From Hippasteria phrygiana (Eukaryota > Echinodermata > Asteroidea > Valvatida > Goniasteridae), in NCBI GenBank assembly GCA_037893225.1, contig JAZGUH010000002.1:2480001-2544000 (forward strand): a stretch of 64,000 nucleotides of DNA, written 5' to 3'. Position numbers and translations under genes: made by a program. The notes beneath the pieces were generated by a model that saw nothing but the letters and a program-made list of their open reading frames with translations, did no database searches and had not been told where the DNA came from. Of the stretch, positions 39,836 to 52,956 are shown one piece after another. Numbering within the stretch: the stretch's first letter is position 1; each line of letters begins with the position of its first letter.

Positions 39836-40115
39836 ATAAGCTAGGTGGACGACGCGGCTCCTGCACGAATTCGTGCTTGTTTTTTTTTAAGGAGGTTGCC
39901 CTCCTCCTCCCCTCCTTTTCTCTCGCCTCCCCCTCTTTCCCCCCTTTTTTTTGACTCAATTTACCGGGGGGGGGGGGGGGGGGGGGGTTAGTTAGCAGGT
40001 ATCAGATTTAACTCATTAATTCCTTATGGGTGGAAATATAATTAATGTATAAAAAGAAAACAAACCTCTTTGTTGAAACGGGAAATAGCCATAGTTGAGT
40101 TGTTTTTAAATTATC

Positions 40116-41527
40116 AGACGGCCGCTACATGTTTGGTGACAGCTACATAATGATGGAATTGTAATTCAGGCCACAGTCAACCCGTGAAATCAGAACGACA
40201 GAAAATATGAATCCCCAAAATAGACAACCCTATTTTAAAATAAATTCTGCAAGCAGACTTTCTGAATTTTAAGTCGCGGAAACTGTTTTAACAAATGCCA
40301 ATTTTCTGCTAGCAGAAATTTCGGTTTTACTTTGACGACTTTTATGGAGCCCTGAAAGGGGACGACCCCAATTGTTTTCATTTTCTGCTTGCAGGTTTTA
40401 ATTAAAGTTTTTACAAGACGCGACACCTGTTTTTAAAAACTCAATTTTCTGCTATACCAGAAATCTGGATTCTACTTTAACGGCCCAGCTATTTCGGCTC
40501 CCTATAAAGTGGACAACCATGGGCGTAAATCCAGGGGGTAGCCTGGAATATACTAGGGGGACGGGCCGTTGGATCAGCCCCCTTCCCAGATTTCTGTCGT
40601 GAGAAGCCAAAAAATTGCCGATTTCGAGATTATCTTGTAACTTTCCAACAGTCAAAATGTATTACAAACGAAAAAAGAAACACTTTAAATTCACCGTTGT
40701 TGTCAGGATTAGGGACATATTAGCATGTGAAAATCGCAAAATTCTGCTCGATGTATTTAAAATTGCAGCTACATTTGACACAAAAATATGCTAAATTGCA
40801 TATAGGCTTACTCGAAATAAACACATACTCGCATGCAGATGTAGGCTTGATACGTTATCCAAAAAAGTTGAAAAGTTTCCTAAAAAGATTTTCTGGTATT
40901 TTCCGTGTTAATTAACAAATAATCTGCCTGATCTGGCAGAAAATGTTGGTAAAATGGTCACTCTGGATGTACATTTATCATGTATATTTTTGTGTGATAA
41001 ACAGCACCCCAAAAGTGTCATATTGACTTAAGTAACCCCCCCCCCCCTTCCGTTTTCGAATTTCTTTGACCGGCCGGGATTTTGGCCTGTCACCCCCACC
41101 TCCCCCCACGAAACGGGTTTACGCCACTGTGGACAACTAAAATATCCTACTTTTTTTACTAAACGTTACGCTGCAGTTTTCGGGGGTTAGAGGAACCGCG
41201 AACAACATAGGCCATCGGTATGGGTCACCGAAATAGTACACTCGTCAGAGTAAAATCAAAAACGGGTGTCGCGTCTTGTTAAAAACCTAAAATTCCGGTA
41301 GCAGCAAATTAGAAAATGGGGTTGTCCACTTTTGGGGCTTCATGGGCCGTCAAAGTAAAATCCAAATTTCTGCCAGCAGAAAATTGACATAAAAAAAAAA
41401 CACTTTCAGTAGGGTTGTCAATTTTTGGGGATTCATATTTCCTGTTGTTCTGATTTCACGGGTTGACTGTGGCCTGAATTACAATTCCATCATTATGTAG
41501 CTGTCACTAGAAGCGGCCGCCAGATAA
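40116..41527. mobile_element. Long-inverted-repeat element C
   Basis: Arms of ~300 bp (40116-40440 and ~41270-41527) are diverged reverse complements, with ends TTATCAGACGGCCGC / complement of TTATCTGGCGGCCGC. Shared inner phrases include CCATCATTATGTAGCTGTCA and GGGTTGACTGTGGCCTGAAT. A separate hAT-like element is nested at 40518-41129. No transposase. Confidence 0.7.
40518..41129. mobile_element. hAT-like MITE, CAGTGGCGTAAACCC ends
   Basis: Starts CATGGGCGTAAATCC and ends with the complement of CAGTGGCGTAAACCC. A perfect 8-bp duplication TGGACAAC lies at 40510-40517 and 41130-41137. About 612 bp, no transposase. Nested in the long-inverted-repeat element. Confidence 0.85.
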
Positions 41528-41638
41528 ACGGTACAAATAAATTTGCGCGTTTGCAAAAAATATCCATCCCTTTTCAGTGGCACTATCCGGCTTCTGTATC
41601 AACAGGTAGAAAGTCACGAATAAAACGTCAGCTGTAAA

Positions 41639-41751
41639 ATTACGGCATTATAACGCCGTAATACGCCGTAAAACTAGGTCTAGGGCGTTACAACGCTGTA
41701 AATTTTGGGCGTTATAACGCCGTATTACAGCGTTATAACGCCGCCGTAATG
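41639..41751. repeat. Palindromic TTATAACGCCGTAA cluster
   Basis: Six or more overlapping copies of GCGTTATAACGCC / CGCCGTAATACGCCG form short self-complementary units over ~110 bp. Confidence 0.7.
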
Positions 41752-43654
41752 GAAATTCTTGGCGGAGATCAGCCACCGTAGTTGTCGATGGGTAGGCCTG
41801 GTAGCGCTATCTGTCAGTGCTGTGACCAGTTTATAATTCGTTTTTTTTTTTTATCATTTATTGACAAATAATTGGTGTTTGTTAATTGTTACTATTTTAA
41901 ATGACTCATACTGACGCAACTTAAAATGGTCATGAATCTGCCTTGTTAGGCTGCACTATAAAAAAATTGTTTGTTTTTACATTCAACATGTTATTATTAT
42001 TTTTAAACAAATTTCAGTCAATTGTGACTTTTTTAAGATGTATTTTGCACTTTAACATAAAAACTGTTAATAAACATAAATAATATAGGCCCCCTAACAA
42101 ACAAACTAAAATTACCCAATATTTTTGTCTTTTTACAGACAGATTATTGTAGGTTTACAACTTGCTGTGATTTAACAATTGCAGCGTAAAATTGCAAACA
42201 AAAAATGACAATATTGCAGAATATTTGTTTTATAACATTTTAAACATTTGTTTTAATCTTTTTTTTATGTAATTGAACAATACAATTTTATGTTGTTTTT
42301 TCTTTTGTAAATAAACAAATATCCTTCAAATGGTACGTTCTTTTACATGTATTTCGCGTCATAGAAAAAGGTGTGTTAAAAAACGTAAATAATGCAAAAC
42401 TGTGTTTGGCTTTTTATAGGGAAACTTTAAAATGTATAATTTCCTTGTACTATAATAATTATACATATCTGTAAAAAAAGACAAATAGAATATATCAATT
42501 TTGTTTATCACACATGTGATAAAAAATATGTTTTTTACACAGATCTTTTGTTTGTTATTTGCTTATACATTATTGTTGATGTAAATAACACATTCTGTCA
42601 ATATTAATGTATTTCTACATATTTTGTTTAATTTTTTAAACATGCGTTTGTAATTGTTTCATTGTAAATCGGCATATCTACATCACAATCTGTAAACGTA
42701 GTTTCCCCTGTTTTTGACAAATTTATATTTTTTAATTAATTAGAGGGCGTGCTTTTTAATACTTTCACGTATTCCTATAGTTGTCTTGCAGTTCAACCAA
42801 AATATGCTAATTCGTAAAAAAGAATTATGCTAAAATATACATTAACTGTTCTGTTTATAGCCGTATGTGCTAAATGCGCACATTTTTTGTCTTTTAACGT
42901 CCGTACTTCATGCATCAGCAGACCAGCTTGTTTCAGAACACATGTATGTAACTGATTCACCCAATCAGCAATGCGAACTATTTACGCGCGTTCGTGATGT
43001 TCGAATGTGTATTGTGTATGCAGCTGCTGCATGTTTAACGTTGAAAAGTTTTCCTGTAATTTGCCAAAACAAATTGGTCTGTTCATAACGTTTACAACAT
43101 TGTAATTTTTTAATAATAACAAAATGTCTGTGATTACATTTTGCAAACTTAACTGTCAAATGAAAAAACAGAAAGTGATGGCAACTCTGTTGCCATCACT
43201 TTTTCTGTAAATTTACACAGACATTTTTTAGAGTGTGAGTGTCCATGCATTGATGGACAGACAGAATCGAAACCCCATTTTAAAGTGGATTGGTTTTAAA
43301 TAAGGTGACATACTTGAATGAAGCCATGGTGCTTCATTCGCAATATGTACACATGTGTTAAATTTACGTCAATCGTCTAGAGTAATTTGGAAAGAAATAT
43401 TTGTCGCTGTTTTGAATTAATTTTCCACCGCTGGCGCATCATCGACGGACGTGGCAACCATGTTTTTAGCATAGCCTTATGGGATACTTACCCAAGTAAC
43501 CGGCTCGGCGAGTCGGTTAGTAGGGCCAGGCCCGAGTAAGCGCGAGAAGTCACATGGGAGCTAAATCGAACGGGCTCGCGCTTGCACGAGTAAGCGCGGG
43601 GGAAGTAATCGAACGCGGTATCACGAGAAACACGACGTGATTGGAACGCAGCAA
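41752..43654. other. AT-rich non-coding stretch
   Basis: Very AT-rich, particularly 41840-42760. A short inverted pair AAAAAGTGATGGCAAC / GTTGCCATCACTTTTT lies at ~43172-43205. No gene is recognised. Confidence 0.45.
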
Positions 43655-44422
43655 TGGGTGGGTGCGTTCGAGTAGCTTACCCGGAACGACTCGGGTGAAG
43701 GCAGACGGGTCAGCCACGAGAGCTGGGCTAATACAACGCTCAAACGCCCTCTCCTGTTGATTCCACCATGGAGGAGATGATTCCACCTAGCACTTGAGTC
43801 GGTGATTGTGTAGTTACGGGCCCTCTTTATATTGATCCATTTCGAGTCAAGATTGTTCTTATCATTCCAAAATGCATTTATCGACCTAAAGTATACTTCT
43901 CTCAATTCTAATGACATCATTTTTTGTAATTTTTAACAGTTTCTTGAGGTAGAAAATGCAATTTTGTTGCATCTTTTGCAGTTGGTGTCTTGCGAATCGG
44001 TGTGGTTTTCGCTATCTTTATTTTCGTGAGTTGCGTTTTGTCATCTTCGTTGTCGTTTCACCCAAAACTTTCCCACAAAAAAAATAAAAATAAACTCTGC
44101 CCTCTATCTACGACATACCTGTTGGTTTTTAATGTCGCAATCTAGTTTGCTAAGTCCAATAACTTAAAAATTGGATTTTTTTCTCTTATACAATCGCCCT
44201 TGAGGTCAGCCATTTTTAATTCCTTGCTCCAGTAGAATCTGTGGGTCGTCAGACTAAACTAGGGCCTACGTGTGACGTAATTCCAACAGTGACTGCTCCG
44301 CGAGCAGGGTCTGTGGTGGCTGACCCGAGTGAGCCCCGGGTATGACGTCAGAGCTAATCGAACGGCACGGGGCTAACCCGAGTCGACCCGGGTAATAAGC
44401 TACTCGAACGCACCCATTAACC
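43655..44422. mobile_element. TGGGTGCGTTCGAGTAGC-ended element
   Basis: Inverted ends TGGGTGCGTTCGAGTAGCTT and complement (44398-44420), with subterminal GACTCGGGT / CCCGAGTC motifs. The interior is a copy of repeat family R1. No clear target duplication. Confidence 0.65.
43803..44163 (+). repeat. Dispersed repeat family R1, copy 2
   Basis: Aligns to 188-570 throughout, with ~20-25% difference by eye. It lies inside the element 43655-44422, which raises the possibility that R1 is an internal part of that element family. Confidence 0.7.
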
Positions 44423-44529
44423 GACCACGAGTCGTGTCCGAACTCTGAAAATTGTACACGAGACTATGGGAAGTCGCTGCAGCCGCTACCATAGACATGA
44501 CTGTGTGTAACATCCAGCAAGTCGTAGCC

Positions 44530-47265
44530 AAGAGCAAGTTCGATCAAGGACCAATTTTAACTGGGGGTTGGTTCGTGACTTCCGTAGCGCATGCGCACTG
44601 AAGTTGAAGTGCGAATTACGACTCTTGTCATGCCAGTTTGTTTACGTTTTTGGACGAGTTCATAAATGAAGACGACACGGACGATATTTGTTCAGCATAT
44701 AAACATATCTCACAAGTGGCAACGTGTGCCTCAGACGATTGTGGACGAACAATAGGCCTACCCAAGGCCGGATCCAGAACACAATTGGGGGGGGGGGGAC
44801 ATTTTCCCCGAAAAAGGGGTAAACAAATCACAGATAAAACTTTGTTCTATTTTGTATGTGGGTGCACGCAGTGGCTGCCTTTTTGCGACGTCAGTAAAAA
44901 AAAATCTGCCATTGGGCCTACCCATTATTTATTATTTCAAAGAAAGACAAAGTAACAAAAAAAGCAATATTCTGAAAATGAAATGATGGTTCACTAGCCT
45001 GCTGCTGAATATTTATTGAGGCCCTACATCTTTTGTTTTTCCGCCATTTTTCTGATAAATGGTCCTCTCTAGCACTGTACTATTAAAACGGATATTGGTA
45101 ACCAGCGATGCGACCAACCGCGGTAGGCTGGTCGCGAATTGTCACTAGACTAGTCCAACCATCGTCGACTAGCGTGCGTTTGATCAGAGTTAGTCGAATT
45201 ATGGTTAACTTTTGTCCTTGATCGAACTTGCTCCACACGGCAACCTCGTTCCAATGGTGTCGAGCAGCGCCCTCACCGACACCACAACTGCTCTCTCACC
45301 CTGGGGCGTGTTTTCGCGACCCGCAACATGAAACATGTTTGTCACGTCAAAACGATAACCAGGAACATGTTTACGCAGGCGCGAGAAAACGCAGAACCAG
45401 AAACTGTCATTGACCGATCTTGTAAACAAACATGGCGGAGGATCGTTGTGCAAGAGTTTGAGTATCTGGTGAATGCCGTCGAAGAAGGGTTTGAAAAGAA
45501 AAAGACGTCGGTTAGACGATTACCATGCTTTACACACGACGGGCTGTGCCATGGTGGCTCTCGTACATAATTTACAAATTTTTGGGACGAATTAAAAAAT
45601 ATCGTCTGCTTACGTTTCAGTATCTTCCGCCATTTTAACTTGTGAACCGACTCCAACTTTCGGTTCTCGTTTGGTCGAAACAATAACGTCACGCAGCCAT
45701 GACCGAAGATGCCAAAATGACCAAAGCGGAAACGTGTTTCTGGTCGCAGTCGCGAAAACACGCCCCTGGTATGGGATCATTTAAATCTGCAAGATTTATA
45801 GTTAACCATAGTTCGACTAACTCTGATCGAACGCACGCTAGTCGACGATGGTTGGACTAGTAGTAGTCTAGTCGACGATTCGCAACCAGCCTACCGAGGT
45901 TGGTCGCATCGCTGGTTACTAATAGCCGTTTTAATAGCACAGTGCAGAGAGGACCAATTATCAGAAAAATGGCGAAAAAACGAAAGACGTATATAAGTAA
46001 ATATAAACCTTTTCGACATTCTCAAAGCATCATGGGAACTGCATCAGCCCTAACTGGCATTAGAAGAGCAAGCACATTAGAACGGACGTGATTGGTCGCA
46101 TTGGTCACATGTTCGTTGTAATGCTTGCAAAAATCCTCTAATTCTGATTGGCTAATAATGTGACATTATTAGCTGTTCTAATTCCAGAAATTTCCATTCA
46201 TCAGTAACTGGTACCCTGAGAGGGATACCCTAATTATTTCCTTTATTTTTATTCCCATTTAAAATTCATTTTTCTGGTTATTATTTTCCTTATGTTCCAT
46301 GCGAAGATATGTGAAAAGGGTATCGCTCAACTCATGACAGGTATTTAGCATAAAATCAATAAATTTGTTGACTGGTTCACACTTCACAGTGCCATAGGTT
46401 TGTGTATATATTACATGGTTTGTTTGGCCTCCAAACCCACAATGCATTGAGAATGTCGAAAAGGTTTATTCAGCAGCAGTAAGCGATAATTTTTTGTTAC
46501 TTTGTCTTTCTTTGAACATGTTGAAATAATGCACAAGTTACCACTGGTGACATTGTTGATACTGAGTAAATATCGTCCGTGTCGCTTTCATCTATGAACT
46601 CGTCCAAAAACGTAAAACAAACTAGCCACCGGCATTTTCTCATGGTCGCGTTGACATATGACGGCCGAGTTCGGGCGGTCTGTTCTTAACACGAGTTTCC
46701 TGTTCTTGCGCCCGAACGGCGGGAACGCGACCAGTGAACATTGCACTCGGAACAAGATCACACACCACCTACCACCAGTCGGGTTTACAAGAACATGACG
46801 CAATTTGATGCGACGTAGAAGACGACCAAAGATGGCGGATGATTTGACGAAGCATAAAAAGTCGGCGTAATGTTGCCTAATATTCCCTTCCAAACGTTTT
46901 GAAAACTAAAGCTTTTTCTGAACAAACTAGGGGAAAATGCAGTCTAAATATTGTGCTTCCGTTAAATTATCTTGCGTCTGAAATTCAGGTTTTTGAAATG
47001 AATGCTTGAATAACGTACATGGGCGCAGCCATTACATTTTGCGTAGTTACCAGCGATAGATGGCGCTCTTGGCTATCAGACGTTCTTTGGCGTTCGAGCA
47101 GCCGGAACACGAACGAAGACACGAGTTGTTCTTGAGCAAACAAGAACAGCTCGCCCGAACTCAGCCGACAATATAGTTCGACTAGAGTCGTTCTCACTTC
47201 AACTTCAGTGCTCATGCGCTACGTACGTCACGAACCAACCGCTAGTTTGATCGAACTTGCTCTTG
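44530..47265. mobile_element. Nested inverted-repeat element D
   Basis: Outer arms (44530-44630 and ~47165-47265) share AAGAGCAAGTTCGATCAA and GGTTGGTTCGTGAC. Second-level arms share GGACGAGTTCAT (44652 and complement ~46590). An inner ~200-bp pair (45030-45215 and ~45800-45990) shares ACCAGCGATGCGACCAACC and GTCGACGATGGTTGGACTAG. Several short frames inside mirror one another and no protein family is recognised. Confidence 0.65.
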
Positions 47266-47929
47266 ATTGTAAAATCGTGCAAAAAGGCCGCAAACTACGT
47301 GCAGTTCATGGGTTCTCAGAATGGTTGACGTTGAGCATCAACGAAGCGTCATTTATCTCAAAATGAAAAGAACAAAAAAAAATGTACATACCCTTGTGAT
47401 ACCACTGAGTTTTCCTTGTGGTGTTTCCGTACGTGGCGCACACTCGAGACAAATTAGGCTTCGAACTTCCCTTTAGTTTTGATAAAGCCTAAAAACAGGC
47501 TTTCGGGGCCGGCTAGCAACAGGCCTCGGACTGCGGCATGGCGGGCGGCGTTGCCGTTATCGACAGGACCAAAAACCCGCCGTTTCGCAGCTGGAGCACT
47601 CCCATCAGGGGATCTTAGGAATTATTTGCTACAACCACTGCTGCTACATATGTACGCCAGTTTAGCGATGTTGACCCGTGCATCCTCCACCGTTTTATGG
47701 ACCTTCGTTCCGCAACTTCGGCATGTTGTATCACTCAGTACAGTGTAAAAGCTATGGTGAAAGCAATTTTTTCCCACTTATACTCTTCAGATGTGCTGCG
47801 TCCTACGATTGTCGCTTTTGGAACACAAGATGCAAGTATCAGATTTGACTGGTGTATTTTTTAAGGGGCTGGGCATCGCCATTGCAGAAATTTCAGAGAA
47901 TATATACTATTACTACTGCAGTGTTGGAG
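47266..47929. other. Non-coding stretch
   Basis: An 89-codon frame at 47479-47748 has no recognised domain. Nothing else supportable. Confidence 0.35.
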
Positions 47930-48062
47930 GTCTCGAGACCGGCCTCGGCCTCGAGGCCGATTTTTATGGCCTCGGTCTCGGCCTTGGCCTCGGAGTGCTC
48001 GGCCTCGGCCTCGGAGCCTTCCGGACTCGAAGATCTGGTCGAGGCCGGCTCGAGGCCGCCCA
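47930..48062. repeat. GGCCTCGG minisatellite with hAT-like end
   Basis: CAGTGTTGGAGGTCTCGAGACC starts a run of (GGCCTC)n variants. The start resembles the CAGTGTTGTAGTCGAGACC end of the hAT-like family at 15365-15478. The same minisatellite is at 60058-60203. Confidence 0.6.
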
Positions 48063-48400
48063 CTTTGACCAATTTTCCCACCAATTCAGATTTGTTTTCT
48101 GTTTCAATTAGTTTAAATTGTTTACCTCATAAAACTTTCGAGAAGCTGCCACAGTGAGTTCCGTGAAACGAAATAAAGTTTCAAGCAGATACGCACGAAT
48201 TAATGACCTGGTATTTGCATTATTGCGCCATGGAGCTATATATAGCTCCCCGATTGCACGTACTACGTACGTACATTATATGTATTATCTTCTTGTAGAA
48301 CCAGTCTACTCCCGGTAATAGACTACGTGTAGTTCCTGGTCCAGCACTTCACTCGCCCCATGAACTGCCACTATTGTGTTACACGTACTCAGGTAGCTCC

Positions 48401-49175
48401 AAAAGCGTTTCTATGGCCATCGATCGACTGTGAACACCAAGAAAATGGACACCCCTGTTGGTCATCACTTCAACTTGCCTAACCATTCCATTTCTGATAT
48501 GATTCTACAGGGCATAGAATCACTTTTCCACCGCAAGGACTCAGTTCGCCTCAGCCGAGAGAAAGTTTGGATGAAACGTCTTCGGACTATTCAACCACAT
48601 GGTCTCAACATCCAGGAAGGGAATGATTAACTTTTAATTTTTCCCCCATTGTCATTTGTTTACAGATTATCCTCCTGGCAAACCCTCTTGAGGTTTTTTG
48701 GCCAAATGGGGCTGTCTTTCCATTTCCTGTTTATCCTTGCCACTTCTCTTTGTTCCTTCTCTTGCCCTATTACCACCTTCAATTCAACCCCCCCCCCCCC
48801 CCCCCCCCCGCCTCCGGCCCCTTACCACACTCCTTTGTCCAATTCCCCAGCTTCAACCTTCATCTTAATCCCTCCCCTCCTTCACCCTTCCAAAACCACA
48901 CTTCTTTGTTCCTGCCTTCCTGGCTGGGCTTTCCTCTCCCTTTGATGTTTACCCACTGCCAGGCTCCTTTGCATCCCTCTTTTGTGTTTCTCCACCCACC
49001 CCCTCATGCATGTGTGTTCCCTACAACTACATGTTTGTTTCTTGTACTCTGTCATTTGCCTTTGAGAAAGAACTTGCTTAAGTTCGAAACGTCAGGCCAG
49101 CTAATTTTTTGATTTGTATATTTCAGGTCCATTCAGTCAGTCAGCAGTTTGCAGCAGTTTTATTCATGTTCATGT
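48401..49175 (+). repeat. Left pseudo-LTR of the Penelope-like element
   Basis: Near-identical to 51739-52479 plus 58460-58482. It contains the last ~66 codons of the GIY-YIG domain (48430-48630), the 3' untranslated part with a C tract, and ends CAGCAGTTTTATTCAT. A partial tandem copy upstream of the full unit is typical of Penelope-like elements. Confidence 0.85.
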
Positions 49176-49374
49176 TAATACCTTTCTGTTGCAGTATCCC
49201 TTCGTGGTGATCCTCCTTTCTGACTTGTATATCTTGTCTTGTCTTGTCTTGTTTTGTCTTCTTGTTCAAGTGTTTCTATGTTGTAATAACCACATCATTT
49301 TATCCCCTCTACAGACATGAGCAGCACCATCTGTATTTTGTACTAACCACATCATTTTCTCCTTTTCCACAGGT

Positions 49375-51968
49375 ATGGATAACTCGGTTTGTACTTTCCA
49401 GCAACTCAGAAAGGCTAGGGAGAAGGCCTTACGCTATTCTTACCATCAAGATAACTACAATTTTTTCTCCCTCTCTCGATTTATCCCTACAGGTTTGCAA
49501 TTATCTACCTCTCCCTGCTTGGGTACCCTATCACCGCCTCTTCAAAGGAGATGGAACCAAATTCTACATGGTACCTCCATTAAACTCATCAATGTCCTCT
49601 CTCAACAGTGTCAAACTACACTTCAGAACCTCCATCAGAATATTGCCCACCTCGACTCGGAACTTAGATCCAGTTGTTCTGACACCAGATACAGTAAATT
49701 CCATGATGAGATTGATAAGAGCGTGTCTAACCTTGACTCTGTTCTGCTTAACAGGAGAAACAAGAAGATTGGTGGCTTGCTTACCAAGCAACACCAACGC
49801 AGACAGAGACGCTTCAGACGCCCCAGGCCCCAGTCTACACCACCACCCCCTTCCAATACTGTAGTTAACCTTTCTTCCTCATCCATATCTGACGCTGAAC
49901 ATAAACTTCTCTCAAAGGGTCTAAATTTTTGTCCTACTCCCCACACTGTGAACCAGGTAGAGCTCAGCCAAGATCTCACGGAATACTACCGTAGGATCCG
50001 TCTCCGAGAGTTTGTCCTTGATTCTGACCGTTGTGACCCAGAACCGTTCCGTGTCAAAAGTACCAGGGTACCCCCCAAGAATCGTGTACCAGCCCTCGAG
50101 ACGTATGTTCAAGTTGTCAGTTCTCAAGTCACTAACCCCGATAACTTTGTCCACAGAACTCATGACAATCTCCGCAGAGAGGAGCGCTTGGCATTGAATG
50201 CCTTGCGCTCCCGTACTGATATCATCATCAAGCCGGCCGACAAAGGTTCAGCTGTGGTCATCATGGATCGTCATCAGTACATTGACGAGGCCCACCGCCA
50301 GTTGAACAATCATACTAACTACATCTGCCTTGACTCTGACCCCACAGGTACTTTCTCTCAAGAGATACAACAGGTGCTGGACGATATGCAATCACGTGAC
50401 CAGCTGTCTAAGAAAGCTCATAAATTTCTCTCTCCCTCTGACTGTAGGACTGCCAGATTTTATCTCCTTCCAAAGATTCACAAAGCTGGCAACCCCGGTA
50501 GGCCCATTGTCTCTGGTAATGGTTCACCAACAGAACGTATCTCCCTGTTTATTGACAGTTTTCTCAAACCCCTCGTTCCACAGATGCCATCGTACATCCA
50601 TGACACCCCAGACTTCCTGCGCAAGCTGGAAGGAATCAAGAACAAGATTCCCAGCACAGCCATCATTGGGACTTTTGACGTCTCATCCCTGTACACCAAC
50701 ATCCCCCACGAGGAGGGTATTCGTGCTTGTTCCTCGGCCCTGGCCAAGGCAGGACACACAACCCCACCCATCAGTGATATTGGCACCCTCATGAGACTTG
50801 TACTAACCAAGAACAATTTTTCCTTCCTAGGTAAACACTATCTACAGGTACACGGTACAGCCATGGGCACTCGCATGGCCCCCTCTTTTGCATGCCTCTT
50901 CATGGGCGACCTCGAAGAGCGCATGCTTGCCTCAGGACCATGTCGCCCCTGGGTATGGTGGAGATATATTGACGATGTATTTTTCATCTGGACCAGTGAT
51001 CAGGACAGTCTGGAGACTTTCATTAATCACATTAATTCCTTCCACAGGACCATCAAGTTTACATCAGAGTATTCAGTGCATCAGACCAACTTCCTGGATG
51101 TCACCATCCGCAAGGAAGACAACTCGGTAACCACTGATCTGTACTCTAAACCCACAGACACCCACCAGTACCTCCACTCCTCCAGCTGTCACCCCAGGCA
51201 TTGCAAGACAGGCATAGCATTCAGCCAGGCACTTAGACTCAGAAGGATTTGTTCTAATAATTCTGACTTTTCCCATCATGTACCAGAGATTTGGCTCTCA
51301 AGGAAAAGACGCCTAGCACTAATGCCGACCCTAAGATTCCCTTGGTCACCACCTTTCATCCTAGTCTCCCTCCCCTTCGTAAAATAACTAATGACAACCA
51401 TCATATCCTTCATACTTCAGATCGCCTTGCCCGTGCCGCCCCTGACAACCCAGTATTGGCTTATAGGCGTCCCCGCAATCTACGAGACCTGATTGTTCGA
51501 GCCGAGGTCCCCACCTTGGCTGCATCCCCTCCCATACAGCATGGTACTTTTAAGTGCGATTCCAGGTGTGTTGTTTGCCAGACTCACATGCAGGAGTCTG
51601 ACTCCTTTTCTGGCCATTCATCTGGAACCACTCACAGAACCAATGGCAACATTACTTGCAACACCTCTAATGTCATATATCTCATTTCTTACAAGGTTTG
51701 TGGTATCCAGTATGTCGGAGAGACCAAGAACACGCTCAAAAAGCGTTTCTATGGCCATCGATCGACTGTGAACACCAAGAAAATGGACACCCCTGTTGGT
51801 CATCACTTCAACTTGCCTAACCATTCCATTTCTGATATGATTCTACAGAGCATAGAATCACTTTTCCACCGCAAGGACTCAGTTCGCCTCAGCCGAGAGA
51901 AAGTTTGGATGAAACGTCTTCGGACTATTCAACCACATGGTCTCAACATCCAGGAAGGGAATGATTAA
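49375..51968 (+). pseudogene. Penelope-like reverse transcriptase with GIY-YIG endonuclease
   Basis: Copies element RNA into DNA and nicks the target. The first frame (49375-51387) contains the RT: basic N part; KLHFRT-independent RT fingers with KPADKGSAVVIMD and FYLLPKIHK; active-site D435 in FDVSSLYTNIPHEEG; then GTAMGTRMAPSFACLFMG, and YIDDVF with D533-D534; followed by TNFLDVTI. The second frame (51291-51968) holds a CxxC pair (CDSRCVVC) and the GIY-YIG-type nuclease (YLISYKVCGIQYVGET, then R and H residues downstream). The two overlap in different phases around 51290, so a frameshift separates the domains. Otherwise the element is well preserved. Confidence 0.92.
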
Positions 51969-52479
51969 CTTTTAATTTTTCCCCCATTGTCATTTGTTTA
52001 CAGATTATCCTCCTGGCAAACCCTCTTGAGGTTTTTTGGCCAAATGGGGCTGTCTTTCCATTTCCTGTTTATCCTTGCCACTTCTCTTTGTTCCTTCTCT
52101 TGCCCTATTACCACCTTCAATTCAACCCCCCCCCCCCCCCTCCGGCCCCTTACCACACTCCTTTGTCCAATTCCCCAGCTTCAACCTTCATCTTAATCCC
52201 TCCCCTCCTTCATCCCTTCCAAAACCACACTTCTTTGTTCCTGCCTTCCTGGCTGTGCTTCTTCTCCCTTTGATGTTTACCCACTGCCAGGCTCCTTTGC
52301 ATCCCTCTTTTGTGTTTCTCCACCCACCCCCTCATGCATGTGTGTTCCCTACAACTACATGTTTGTTTCTTGTACTCTGTCATTTGCCTTTGAGAAAGAA
52401 CTTGCTTAAGTTCGAAACGTCAGGCCAGCTAATTTTTTGATTTGTATATTTCAGGTCCATTCAGTCAGTCAGCAGTTTG
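51739..52479 (+). repeat. Right pseudo-LTR of the Penelope-like element (first part)
   Basis: Direct copy of 48401-49151; one shared motif is AAGTTCGAAACGTCAGGCCAG. It is interrupted after CAGCAGTTTG by the LINE; the remainder follows at 58460. Confidence 0.85.
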
Positions 52480-52956
52480 TTGTTGTTGTTGTTGTAGAGT
52501 GGGTTGGCGCGTACGGCATTATACTATGCCCTTTGCGCCATTAGCGAAAGACAGTACGTCTCAACAGTAGTCTAGTTGTACCTGGTACAGTAAGTACGAG
52601 TGAGCGGTATACGCATGCGTGACGGTCAATATGCGGTAATTTCGACTCTGAACAAATCAAGATTATAGAATCGATACAAAAAACAAAAACAGGGTGAATT
52701 TGTGTAGGAAGGGCAGGTAAAGGTAGGGAAAAAGGAAAGCGTTCATGATCCACATGAGACACAAAGTGTCATAAGTGTCCTGCAAGGCCGGACCGTGTAC
52801 CGTGCAGTTTAAGGGCCCGGGCCCCGCTCGGGTGATTCGCAGGTCCGCAACACCTTCAGGTGATGATAAGTGACACTATGTCCAGCCAACCATTCACGCT
52901 CCCCCATCCCAGAAGCTGGTGTAATATCAAGAGTATCGGCGAGGTGTATCGGGGAA

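Noticed and set aside
48649..49320. Pro/Ser/Leu-rich frames downstream of the truncated GIY-YIG fragment
   Set aside because: They are in the 3' untranslated pseudo-LTR and repeat at 51987-52440; composition is due to a C tract and pyrimidine-rich DNA.
49244..49864. 206-codon frame overlapping the Penelope-like RT
   Set aside because: A different phase of the RT coding region without any motif.
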